Of a stretch of 64,000 nucleotides of DNA, positions 16,259 to 24,091 are shown one piece after another (position 1 is the stretch's first letter; each line of letters opens with the position of its first letter). A program made the position numbers and the translations under genes. The DNA comes from Martinezella tropici (lineage in GTDB: Bacteria > Pseudomonadota > Alphaproteobacteria > Rhizobiales > Rhizobiaceae): assembly GCF_008370325.1 (NCBI RefSeq), contig NZ_VNIP01000008.1:1-64000 (forward strand), written 5' to 3'. The notes beneath the pieces were generated by a model that saw only the letters and a list, made by a program, of their open reading frames with translations, was not told where the DNA came from and did not search any database.

Positions 16259-16312
16259 GCTTAAGATCAGAGAAGGGCTTCCACGACGGCGTCGTTTGGG
16301 GGCCTTTTTCTT
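16259..16312 (+). ncRNA. Antisense counter-transcribed RNA (ctRNA/incA) of repABC
   Basis: The repB-repC gap of repABC plasmids encodes a 50-60 nt antisense RNA that represses repC and determines incompatibility. Here a plus-strand promoter is followed by a predicted ~54-nt transcript. It ends in a long imperfect hairpin (AGGGCTTCC...ACGAC / GTCGT...GGGGGCCT, 16274-16303) and the T-run TTTTTCTTTT, an intrinsic terminator. Length, position, direction and terminator all match the family. The exact 5' end is inferred from the promoter. Confidence 0.75.
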
Positions 16313-16319
16313 TTGCGGG

Positions 16320-17321
16320 TTACGTATCCTTTCCTTCCTGGAACTCGTTGAAGAGAGATTGCAGCCTCTCCTGTACGAACTGATCGAAACCGGGCGCGAC
16401 CTTGCTATCGAAAACAAAGGTTGCACGCGCCGGCGTTCGCTTAAATGTCACCGGAACACCGGCTATCGATGATGGCGCTGCCGCCGCCTTGGTGGATGCC
16501 GGCTTGCCGATTGCAAGAACCATTGCCTGCTGGAAGCGCTCGTCACTGGACATCCGACGATGGTTGTCCGCGGACAACTCCGTGATGATCGGTTCCGATG
16601 CGACGCTCTCGAGACGTTCTCCCAGCTCCAGCCAGCGTCTGCGGCCGATGTCGGGAGCAGGGCCGATTGCGCTGATGAGAGCGAGAGGCACTTGTCTGGT
16701 AACGATGAGCATCTTCGAGAGAGCCGCCTTGTCCACGCCGAGTGCGGCCATGATGACATCGCGACCGAAGCCGCGCTGCTCGAGGCGCAATGCGAACAAC
16801 GCGCGCTCGATATAGGATAGGTTCGTGCGGGCACTGTTCTCTTGGCCCTGACTGACCACCAGCTGATCGTCGGTGAGCTGACGCACGACGGCGCGCACCT
16901 TGATGCCGAGCTCTTTTGTCGCCGCCAGTCGACGATGGCCGTAGGCGACCTGAAAACGCCCGGGGGTCTCCGGATGCGGGCGCGCGAGGATCGGAACCTG
17001 CTGGCCATGTTCGCGTATCTGCTCGACGAGTTGACCAAGCACGACGGGATCTATTTCGAGACGATCGGTAACGAACGATCCGTCGACAAGCTCGGGATCG
17101 ATATCGACGACCGTCTGACCTTCCGCCAGTTGCCGTTCGAGATCGCTGGCTCGTTCCATCTTCTCTGTGATGTTTCCGAGTGTTCTGGTGATGCCGCCCA
17201 CGGGTCCGGAACCTCTCGCCTGCGGCAGGAAGCCGGCGATCGGGCGATGGTCCTTCGCGGCCGGTGCCTCCGGGCGGGTTGTATTCGGCGCTGAGATTTC
17301 AAGCAGGTTTTTGCGCGCCAT
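16320..17321 (-). CDS. repB: RepB, ParB-type centromere-binding protein
   Basis: A 333-residue partition protein that binds parS and works with RepA. The start MARKNLLEIS is typical of rhizobial RepB. The ParB N-terminal domain carries PILARPHPETPGRFQVAYGHRRL and the second box GQENSARTNLSYIERALFA. The KorB-like HTH covers the segment around GVDKAALSKMLIVTRQ. Translation is coupled to repA: the ribosome site AAGGAAATAA overlaps the repA stop and the gap is 4 bp. A perfect parS-like palindrome (16563-16578) lies inside the coding sequence. Confidence 0.95.
   Translation of the reverse strand: MARKNLLEISAPNTTRPEAPAAKDHRPIAGFLPQARGSGPVGGITRTLGNITEKMERASDLERQLAEGQTVVDIDPELVDGSFVTDRLEIDPVVLGQLVEQIREHGQQVPILARPHPETPGRFQVAYGHRRLAATKELGIKVRAVVRQLTDDQLVVSQGQENSARTNLSYIERALFALRLEQRGFGRDVIMAALGVDKAALSKMLIVTRQVPLALISAIGPAPDIGRRRWLELGERLESVASEPIITELSADNHRRMSSDERFQQAMVLAIGKPASTKAAAAPSSIAGVPVTFKRTPARATFVFDSKVAPGFDQFVQERLQSLFNEFQEGKDT
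16563..16578. other. parS-like 16-bp palindrome within repB
   Basis: GTTGTCCGCGGACAAC is a perfect 16-bp palindrome. It has the GTN...NAC ends and length of repABC parS sites and shares the core GTCCGCGGAC with two sites upstream of repA (18755-18770 and 18836-18851). The three-fold recurrence around one partition operon strongly suggests the RepB binding site. Confidence 0.75.
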
Positions 17322-17325
17322 CTAT

Positions 17326-18519
17326 TTATTTCCTTCCCCAGGTTAGGCGGATATGCGTCTCGATCTCGCTGTTGACGAGATTGAGGGAATCCAAAGCGCG
17401 GTCATAGGTGCCCCTGGTGAACTGGGCACGCTCGACCTCGTAGAGGGTCTGTTTGGTGACGCCGGCATCGGCAACGGCCGTCGATTTGACCATCGCGTTG
17501 TGGAGCATGCGGTTGCCGAATATCGCCTTCATGAAACCGGTCATTTGACTTTGCGGTCCGTCGTTTGGCTCGAAGCGCGTCACGAGGTAACGCATCCAGT
17601 CATAGCTGGTGCGGCCCCCTGCTCTCTCGACAACGGACATGAGCTCGCTGGTCATCGTCAGAAACTGCGACATGGACATAACGTCGAGCATCTGCGGATG
17701 TACCGTGATGAGGATCGATGTCGCGGCGCAAAGCGCCGACATCGTCAGAAAGCCGAGTTGTGGCGGGCAATCGATGACCACCACATCGTAGAAACTTTCG
17801 ATCCCGGTCAGGACTTCGCCGATGCGGGCAAAGAACATCGTCTCGGCCCTGCCGGCCGCCATTGCGCGCGGCGTCTCGTGCTCGAATTCCATGAGCTCGA
17901 GATTTCCGGGGATCAGATGCAGATTAGGCGTATAGGTCGAGCGAACGATATCGGTAATCGGGCGAGGGTTTTCATAACGGATGGCGCCATAAAGCGTTTC
18001 GTTTTCACCGACGTCGATCTCGGGTTGGTGCCCGAACAGTGCGGATAGGGACGCTTGCGGATCGAGATCGATGGCAAGTACGCGGTAGCCCCTTAACGCC
18101 AGATATTGCGCGAGGTGGGCGGCGGTAGTCGTCTTGCCGGAACCGCCCTTGAAATTCATCACCGAGATGATCTGTAGCTTTTCGGCCCCTCGGCGCCAGG
18201 GCACATATTTTGGCGTTCCGTTTCGTTCGTCGAGAACTCTGCGGATCCGATCCATGTCTTCGGCCGTATAGAGCCGCCGCCCGTTGGCAAGCGGATCCGG
18301 CCCATGGCCTTCGGCTGCGATCTGGCGAAGGTAACCTTCCCCGATGCCGATGAATGCGGCGGCCTCAGCTGGCGAAAACATCCGCATCGTTTTCTGTGAC
18401 TGAGGCGGAAAGAGCTTTGCCTGATGTTGTTGGAGCTGATAAGACAGCTCTTGCGCATCTGTTGCCAGAAGCGTTGGTAAATGCTCTTGATCGTCTTGGA
18501 GCACGAGACTCGGCTGCAT
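17326..18519 (-). CDS. repA: RepA, ParA-type partition ATPase
   Basis: A 397-residue Walker ATPase that segregates the replicon and represses the repABC promoter. The N-terminal HTH-like region is around residues 48-85 (FSPAEAAAFIGIGEGYLRQI). The deviant Walker A motif is KGGSGKTTT (~residue 127), followed by the Walker A' strand LAIDLDPQASLS and the Walker B strand VVVIDCPPQLG. RepA-type length (~400) fits. ATG 18519 follows a GGGAAA ribosome site. It heads the repA-repB-repC operon on the minus strand. Confidence 0.95.
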   Translation of the reverse strand: MQPSLVLQDDQEHLPTLLATDAQELSYQLQQHQAKLFPPQSQKTMRMFSPAEAAAFIGIGEGYLRQIAAEGHGPDPLANGRRLYTAEDMDRIRRVLDERNGTPKYVPWRRGAEKLQIISVMNFKGGSGKTTTAAHLAQYLALRGYRVLAIDLDPQASLSALFGHQPEIDVGENETLYGAIRYENPRPITDIVRSTYTPNLHLIPGNLELMEFEHETPRAMAAGRAETMFFARIGEVLTGIESFYDVVVIDCPPQLGFLTMSALCAATSILITVHPQMLDVMSMSQFLTMTSELMSVVERAGGRTSYDWMRYLVTRFEPNDGPQSQMTGFMKAIFGNRMLHNAMVKSTAVADAGVTKQTLYEVERAQFTRGTYDRALDSLNLVNSEIETHIRLTWGRK

Positions 18520-18618
18520 GGTTGTTTTCCCAATTAACTGCGCAATTGTGACGGAATGCCGCTGAACTACGCAGTTATAATATGCTCCGATTCGTGGCCG
18601 TTTTACAAATGCTTAAAC

Positions 18619-18644
18619 AAAAGGCAGTTTTTGACTGCTTTTTT
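18619..18644. terminator. Bidirectional intrinsic terminator upstream of repA
   Basis: GCAGT (18624-18628) and ACTGC (18634-18638) form a stem flanked by AAAA on the left and TTTTTT on the right, so a U-tract follows the hairpin in both directions. It lies between repA (start 18519) and the ProQ/FinO-like gene (ends 18988), which share one direction. It may insulate repABC from that transcript, or end a plus-strand RNA from the repA leader. Confidence 0.6.
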
Positions 18645-18754
18645 CGCATTCGAAGGCCGCCGTTCACTCTGATCGGCGAGTTTGCTCCCTTGATATTCTT
18701 GCCGTGTCCGCTCGTGTTGGTATCCGCGGGCTGCTGTGCAGCCTTCGGTGAGGA

Positions 18755-18770
18755 GTAGTCCGCGGACTAC
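18755..18770. other. parS-like palindrome upstream of repA (site 1)
   Basis: GTAGTCCGCGGACTAC is a perfect 16-bp palindrome, 18 bp if flanking A/T are counted. It is about 235 bp upstream of repA and shares its 10-bp core with the site inside repB. A degenerate relative (about 11 of 16 positions) is at 18719-18734. Confidence 0.72.
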
Positions 18771-18835
18771 TGACACCATTTGTTCCATGGCGCCACGATG
18801 GCAATGAGATTGAGGCGAGGCGACTTAAAAGATCG

Positions 18836-18851
18836 GTAGTCCGCGGACCAC
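18836..18851. other. parS-like site upstream of repA (site 2)
   Basis: GTAGTCCGCGGACCAC differs from the perfect palindrome at one position and lies 81 bp from site 1. Two sites upstream of repA plus one inside repB would make a three-site centromere. Apart from these sites and the terminator, the 468-bp gap 18520-18987 shows no gene. Confidence 0.65.
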
Positions 18852-18987
18852 ACCGGTCGATCGGGCAATGGACAAGTTCTGGCGCTCATCGGCATCTAGG
18901 CCGCTGGCATTCAAGACGAGCAGTGCTGTGATAGGTTCGCGAAGAAGTCAACGGGGCTGCGGAGGACGCGGCGGTCCGCCCGGCGGA

Positions 18988-19473
18988 TCAACGCGCGACG
19001 CGATCCGTGCGCTTGCTTCGGCCGAGAAGGGATGCCCGAATTAGCTCTGCCTTGCTCAATGCCGGCTGTGGCGGGCTTGGTTCGTCGTGACTAGCGCTCG
19101 TCTTGTCCTGCGTCTGGCGGAGTGCGATCAGGCGCTGCTGTGCCGCAAGCCTGTCTTCCGTTGAAAGCTGTTCGACCGGAATGCCGGCGAGATCGTGACG
19201 CATTGAATTCGGCTGCGCGCAGGCCTGGTAATATCGCTTGGAATGAAGAAATGCGCTGGTGGCGCGGCGAAGCGACATGACCGGCACGTCCGGCTTCAGC
19301 AGGGGGCGGATTTCATTCCAAAGGCCGAGCGCGAAAGGACGGATCAGGTCGCCGGCTTTGATGGGCAGGATGTCGATAGGGCGAAGCAGGAGCGCGTTGA
19401 TCGCAGCTGCCTTTTTGACATCGAGCTCGGTCGCAATGATCGGCTCGCGATCGGTCGTCCAGGGTTCTTCCAT
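18988..19473 (-). CDS. ProQ/FinO domain RNA chaperone
   Basis: A 161-residue protein whose central ~100 residues match the ProQ/FinO RNA-binding domain: an opening helix with AAAINALLLRPI, the strand-helix LPIKAGDLIRPFALGLWNEI, then VMSLRRATSAFLHSKRYYQACAQ, and the strand MRHDLAGIPVEQLSTED. The tail is polar, ending in basic residues (LLGRSKRTDRVAR). ATG 19473 follows an AGAGGA ribosome site. Family members bind structured RNAs and 3' hairpins; plasmid FinO stabilises an antisense RNA. Lying immediately upstream of repABC and in the same direction, it could act on the ctRNA, but that is inference. Confidence 0.8.
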   Translation of the reverse strand: MEEPWTTDREPIIATELDVKKAAAINALLLRPIDILPIKAGDLIRPFALGLWNEIRPLLKPDVPVMSLRRATSAFLHSKRYYQACAQPNSMRHDLAGIPVEQLSTEDRLAAQQRLIALRQTQDKTSASHDEPSPPQPALSKAELIRASLLGRSKRTDRVAR

Positions 19474-20396
19474 GAAATCGTTCCTCTGCGTGCAAATCCA
19501 TTACGGATTGATTGTGAAGTGATTTTGACGAGACGGCAAAGAAATCCGCCTGCGTCTTCTCGCCTCATGCCAAGCTGTCGACCATATATGAGGTGGCGTC
19601 TCTCACAGCAAGTTTGGTTAACGGGATTTTCATGATTGAGAGGATAGCTTGCGTCGAGCCGCGAAAAGTACCGGGTACGCGGCGCATTTTCTCTTAAATC
19701 GGCAAGCCATGAGAACCTCACTTCGCTCGCGAGGTGTGCGACGGTCCTCCTCTTTCGTTCCTCTTCATATGGCGACCGACCAGCGAGGAGATGCGCACGA
19801 TCGATCGCTTGCTGGCTTCTTCACCGATTCACCCAATCCTGATGCGAAGCATGGTTTCGATCAACTCCGCCAATTTTTAGGCGCGCTTTCTCTCGGAAAC
19901 GGCATTGGCCAATACGCAGACTATCGCGCGCTGTTCCGCCATCATTCTTGCTTCCGAGGCTCGCCCTTGAGGGATGCCGGCGATCCGTGCTCGAAGCGTG
20001 TTGAGAGACCTTCCATGGACGTAAATTTGGAAGGGGATATCCGGCGGTGGCCACTATTCGGGCTGGATTTGTCATGGAGCAGCAATGCACCGATCAATAG
20101 GGCAGGGGCGCGGGTGGCCTCTCCGGCTACCCGGTGTCCAGGTTCGAAGGCAAGCCAGCAGAAGTTATGCGGGACGCGCGTGCAGGATCAGGCCGCTTCT
20201 ATGCCAGGTGCCGTCGCTAAGCAGGGCAATATCGAAACCTGGAGATAACGACAACGGCTGGCTTGCCGGCGGGTCATCGTCGCGATACACATAACGGCGC
20301 TGTCGCGCGAAAGTCCATGCGCGATATCCGAGAAAGCTGCAGCTAAAGCATGTAGCAGCAGCGGAAGCAAAGCGCGATATAGCTTCAATTAAATGA
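19474..20396. other. Long stretch without a recognised gene
   Basis: About 920 bp between the ProQ/FinO-like gene and the M20 remnant. Frames of 90-200 codons occur on both strands but look like chance or decayed sequence: unusual composition, no recognised motif, no good ribosome site. It may contain eroded genes. No insertion-sequence ends or direct repeats were noticed. Confidence 0.4.
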
Positions 20397-20748
20397 AGCA
20401 TTAACCATGATCTCAAGCATCTCCATGCTCATCCGGAATTCTGTTTCGAAGAACAGCAGACTGCGGCTTTCGTCGCCTCTAGGCTTCGGGAATTCGGGCT
20501 CGACGAGGTGGTAGAGGGTATCGGCGGCACGGGCATCATCGCGACTTTGAGGCGTGGTAACACCAACCGCTCTATCGCGCTTCCACGGTAACGGGAGGGA
20601 TTCGCCGCCGCTGTACAATCCGAATTACGATTTCAACGATGACGGATTGATCCAGGCGCATGCTGGCACGCGGCGATCGTTCGCAGACGGCTTGCAAGAA
20701 ATGGCCAAGGCGGCCCAGCCGGTTCGCGCAACGGGTAACGCTACCTGA
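20397..20748 (+). pseudogene. M20-family amidohydrolase remnant with internal deletion
   Basis: From about 20397 the frame reads LKHLHAHPEFCFEEQQTAAF and then LREFGLDEVVEGIGGTG...LRRGNTNRSIAL, the N-terminal part (~residues 15-75) of a hippurate-hydrolase-type M20 peptidase, before TAA at 20589. In another frame the DNA continues as GRDSPPLYNPNYDFNDDGLI and ends at 20748, which matches the extreme C-terminus of the same family. About 250 central residues, with most metal ligands, are absent. N- and C-terminal ends are joined out of frame, so this is a deletion scar and not an active gene. Confidence 0.72.
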
Positions 20749-20826
20749 TTTCAGGCTGGCAAAGCGCCGTTGATTTACCCGGCATGCCCCTTTATTTCTC
20801 ACGCAGAAAGAAGAGGTCAGCTAGCT

Positions 20827-21528
20827 ATGGATAATGAAACAAGCCTCCGAAACGAACGTAAGCGCGGCTCCGGCGTGAAGGTGGTCTACGATATCCTGCG
20901 GGACGAGATTCTGGATCTCGAATTGCCGCCTGGCAGCCCCATCGACGAGGTGCAGCTTTCCGAACGTTTCGGCATGTCGCGCACGCCGATCCGCGAAGCG
21001 CTGGTGCGGCTTGCGGGCGAGGGGCTGATCGATACGCTGCCCAACCGTTCGACCATGGTGTCGCAGATCGATTTTCTCAACATGCACAGCTATTTCGATG
21101 CGCTGGTGCTGATGTATCGGGTCACCACGCAACTTGCGGCGAAGTATCATCGCCCGGAAGATCTGGAGGCCGTGCGCGCGCTTCAGGCGGATTTCGCCGC
21201 CGCCGTCGAGGCCCAGGATGCGCTCGCCATGATTTCCACCAACGCCGCGCTGCATCTTGCAATTGCCGAGTCCGGCCGCAATTCCTATTTCACCAGCCTT
21301 TTCTCGCGTCTGTTGAATGAGGGCCGGCGTATCCTTCGTCTCTACTATCAATCCTACAATGACCGGCTGCCGCGCCGCTTCGTCGAGGAGCACGATGAAA
21401 TCATTGAGGCCGTCGCGGCGCGCGATATCGAGCTTGCCGAGCGTCTGGCGCGCGAACATGCGGAACAGATCGTCGCCCAGATTCAGAAATTGCTGGTGCG
21501 TGGAGATCGCCTCGACGTGCGGCTTTAG
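20827..21528 (+). CDS. GntR family regulator (FCD type)
   Basis: A 233-residue regulator with an N-terminal winged HTH (VVYDILRDEILDLELPPGSPI, then RFGMSRTPIREALVRLAGEGLI) and a C-terminal FCD ligand domain with likely metal ligands (HLAIAESG, EEHDEIIEA, REHAEQI). ATG 20827 is preferred because AAGAAGAGG precedes it. It heads the DapA-family gene, 124 bp downstream, and probably controls the hydroxyproline-type gene cluster to its right. ATACAAAAA-like motifs recur after this gene and in the divergent promoter at 23.8-24.0 kb. Confidence 0.87.
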   Translation: MDNETSLRNERKRGSGVKVVYDILRDEILDLELPPGSPIDEVQLSERFGMSRTPIREALVRLAGEGLIDTLPNRSTMVSQIDFLNMHSYFDALVLMYRVTTQLAAKYHRPEDLEAVRALQADFAAAVEAQDALAMISTNAALHLAIAESGRNSYFTSLFSRLLNEGRRILRLYYQSYNDRLPRRFVEEHDEIIEAVAARDIELAERLAREHAEQIVAQIQKLLVRGDRLDVRL

Positions 21529-21652
21529 TTGCATATTTCTTGTCGACAAAATAAATACAAAGATATATCAATGCTGCAAAGACGGTGAGGCGCGGCGGCG
21601 GATGCGGCTGGGCTGGTTGCCGATCCACCCCAAAAGCCAAAAGGATAGACAG

Positions 21653-22615
21653 ATGAAATCCAGCGTTTTCTCCGGCGTGATCCCGGCGCTCATGACCCCG
21701 TGCAAACCCGATCGCAGCCCTGATTTCGATGCGCTCGTGCGCAAGGGCAAGCAGCTCATCGCCGAGGGCATGTCGGCGGTCGTCTATTGCGGCTCGATGG
21801 GCGATTGGCCGCTTCTGACGGACGCACTGCGCATGGAGGGCGTCGAGCGGCTGGTCAAGGCGGGCGTGCCCGTCATCGTCGGCACCGGTGCCGTCAATAC
21901 GGCATCGGCCGTAGCCCACGCCGCCCATGCCCAGAAGGTCGGCGCCAAGGGGCTGATGGTGATCCCCCGCGTGCTGTCGCGCGGTTCGGTCATCGCTGCC
22001 CAGAAGGCGCATTTCAAGGCGATCCTGTCGGCCGCCCCCGATCTTCCGGCCGTCATCTACAACAGCCCCTATTACGGTTTTGCAACGCGTGCCGACCTTT
22101 TCTTCGCACTGCGCGCCGAACATGCCAATCTCGTCGGCTTCAAGGAGTTCGGCGGCCCGGCCGATATGCGCTATGCCGCCGAGAACATCACCAGCCGCGA
22201 CGATGACGTGTCGCTGATGATCGGCGTCGACACGGCCGTCTTCCACGGCTTCGTCAATTGCGGTGCGACCGGCGCCATCACCGGCATCGGCAACGTCCTG
22301 CCCAGGGAAGTCATTCATCTCTGCAACCTCGCGCAGGCCGCAGCCAAGGGCAACGTCGATGCGCGGCAGCGCGCGCTCGAACTCGAGCAGGCGCTCGCCG
22401 TCCTGTCATCCTTCGATGAAGGTCCGGATCTGGTTCTCTTCTTCAAGCACATGATGGTGCTGAACGGCGATAAGGAATATGAGCTGCATTTCAACGAAAG
22501 TGACGTCTTGAACGACAGCCAGCGCGGCTATGTCGAGGCGCAGCTCAAGCTGTTCAATACTTGGTATGCCGAGTGGAGCAAGCTTCCGGGCGCCGTGGAA
22601 AAGTACAAGGCCTAA
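21653..22615 (+). CDS. DapA-family lyase, possible pyrroline-4-hydroxy-2-carboxylate deaminase
   Basis: A 320-residue class I Schiff-base enzyme of the dihydrodipicolinate synthase/N-acetylneuraminate lyase family. The Schiff-base lysine is in LVGFKEFGG and the catalytic tyrosine in AVIYNSPYYGF. The canonical GTTGE motif reads CGSMGDW, which marks a catabolic subgroup and not lysine biosynthesis. ATG 21653 follows AAAGGAT. In hydroxyproline clusters a family member deaminates pyrroline-4-hydroxy-2-carboxylate to 2-oxoglutarate semialdehyde. The nearby D-amino-acid-type dehydrogenase supports that role, but no semialdehyde dehydrogenase is in the window. Confidence 0.75.
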   Translation: MKSSVFSGVIPALMTPCKPDRSPDFDALVRKGKQLIAEGMSAVVYCGSMGDWPLLTDALRMEGVERLVKAGVPVIVGTGAVNTASAVAHAAHAQKVGAKGLMVIPRVLSRGSVIAAQKAHFKAILSAAPDLPAVIYNSPYYGFATRADLFFALRAEHANLVGFKEFGGPADMRYAAENITSRDDDVSLMIGVDTAVFHGFVNCGATGAITGIGNVLPREVIHLCNLAQAAAKGNVDARQRALELEQALAVLSSFDEGPDLVLFFKHMMVLNGDKEYELHFNESDVLNDSQRGYVEAQLKLFNTWYAEWSKLPGAVEKYKA

Positions 22616-22644
22616 GCGGCCGCAATAGCCTAAGCCCAAATGCG

Positions 22645-22669
22645 AGAGGCCCGAATGGGCCTCTTTCTT
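22645..22669 (+). terminator. Intrinsic terminator after the DapA-family gene
   Basis: A perfect 8-bp stem AGAGGCCC / GGGCCTCT with a GAAT loop, followed by TTTCTTG, 30 bp after the stop at 22615. It also separates this gene from the convergent reductase that ends at 22709. Confidence 0.8.
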
Positions 22670-22708
22670 GTTATCTTACGTTGGCTTTCATTTACATTTC
22701 GATGTTGC

Positions 22709-23746
22709 TCAAGCTACGGCGTCGAGGCCGAGTTCCTGCAGGTGGTCGAGCTGGCGGATTTCCTCTGCGGTCAGCGGAATGCCATCCTGTTCCGCTCGGG
22801 CGCGGGCGGCGAAGCGACGCTGCGAGGGCAGACGCGCACCCTGGCCGGCGATCGCTTCGAAGAGCAGTTCGGCGCGGACGAGCGGATTTCCAGGCCGGCC
22901 GGCCGAGAAAGCCTCCGGTGAGAAGGCGACGATGAGTTCGCCGTGACGCGGGGCAAAGGCCGTCGAACCGAGATAGTCGAGCGCTTCGCGGCTGGTGAAA
23001 TCGCCGATCATGACGCCGGCCAGAAGCTCGATCATCGTGCCGATGGCCGAACCCTTGTGGCCTCCGAACGGTAGCATTGCGCCGGCTAGCGCAGCCTCCG
23101 GATCCGTGGTCGGCTGGCCGTCAGCGTCTAGCGCCCAGCCCTCCGGAAGAGATTTGCCGGCCCGACGATGCAGCTCGATCTCGCCACGCGCGGCAACCGA
23201 AGTCGCGAAGTCGAAGACGTAAGGTGGATTGTCGAGGCGCGGCCAGCCGAAAGCGAAGGGGTTGGTTCCGAGGAGCGGCGCTGTACCTCCGGCGGGCGCC
23301 ACCGTGGAATAGCTCGGGCACATGGCGAAGGCGGCGAGGCCCCGATCCGTCAGAGCTTCCACCTCCGGCCATAGCGCGGCGAAGTGCGTGCAGTCGTTGA
23401 TGGCGAGTGCGGCAACGCCGAAGCGGCGAGCCTGATCGGCAAGCACCGGCATGCCGAGCTCGAAGGCGGCATTGGAAAAGCCGCTCTTGGCGTCCACCCG
23501 TACGATGGCGGAATCCTCACGCTGTTCCAGCACCGGCACGGCATCCGGCCGTGCCTTGCCGGCTTTGACTGCGCGCAACACGCCTTCGATGCGATAGACG
23601 CCGTGGGATTTGCAGGCATCGCGCTCGCCGGCGACGATGACCCGCGCGATCGCGCCGGCCTGCTGCGCATTGAAGCCGGCTTTCGAAAGGATTGCCACGA
23701 CTCGGCTTTGCAGCGCATCAGGCGTCAGGTGGGTGACGTCGCTCAT
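22709..23746 (-). CDS. Ldh/Mdh-family imino acid reductase (pyrroline-2-carboxylate reductase type)
   Basis: A 345-residue member of the malate/L-lactate dehydrogenase (type 2) family, which includes delta1-piperideine-2-carboxylate/delta1-pyrroline-2-carboxylate reductases. Landmarks are ACKSHGVYRI near residue 50, CTHFAALWPE, PLLGTNPFAFGWP, VFDFATSVAARGEI and LPFGGHKGSAIGTMIELLAG. The product of a 3-hydroxyproline dehydratase is delta1-pyrroline-2-carboxylate, which such an enzyme reduces to L-proline. The aconitase X gene in this cluster makes that role likely. It is divergent from the ABC transporter operon, sharing a 345-bp control region. Confidence 0.8.
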   Translation of the reverse strand: MSDVTHLTPDALQSRVVAILSKAGFNAQQAGAIARVIVAGERDACKSHGVYRIEGVLRAVKAGKARPDAVPVLEQREDSAIVRVDAKSGFSNAAFELGMPVLADQARRFGVAALAINDCTHFAALWPEVEALTDRGLAAFAMCPSYSTVAPAGGTAPLLGTNPFAFGWPRLDNPPYVFDFATSVAARGEIELHRRAGKSLPEGWALDADGQPTTDPEAALAGAMLPFGGHKGSAIGTMIELLAGVMIGDFTSREALDYLGSTAFAPRHGELIVAFSPEAFSAGRPGNPLVRAELLFEAIAGQGARLPSQRRFAARARAEQDGIPLTAEEIRQLDHLQELGLDAVA

Positions 23747-24091
23747 CTGAATTCTCCCATGGTTGGTTTGCCGGCATCATAGAGGCGAAAATTATAAATA
23801 CAAAAAGAATACAAAAATAGACATAGAAACGAACGCCGCCGATTTGTGTTTCAGCGCCTCGTCAAAGGAAACGGAGACTTCGCCCGTCCCGGCGCCGCCG
23901 AGATCGTGGCCGACGCACCCACGCCGCCTTGCACGCATATCCGGCGTCGAACGCAAGCGATCAGGTGTTGATCTCCCACGATCGTAAATTCTTTTTGTAT
24001 ACTACATGTATTTTCGATTTGATTTAGGGCCATAAAAAGGGTTTAGTGACCGCGGCCCGCAAATGGCCGCCAACTGGGAGAAGAGATTCTA
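23747..24091. promoter_or_regulatory. Divergent control region with repeated ATACAAAAA motifs
   Basis: The 345-bp gap between the reductase and the transporter operon is AT-rich at both ends. ATACAAAAA occurs twice at 11-bp spacing (23798-23806 and 23809-23817), on the reductase side. On the transporter side TTTTTGTAT (23992-24000) and ATGTATTTTC (24006-24015) form an inverted arrangement. AAATACAAAG also follows the gntR gene (21553-21562). These are good candidates for operators of the FCD regulator at 20827. Confidence 0.5.

Noticed and set aside
19649..20248. 199-codon plus-strand frame in the gene-poor region
   Set aside because: No ribosome site, no motif, and composition rich in Arg, Ser and Cys, as in non-coding frames.
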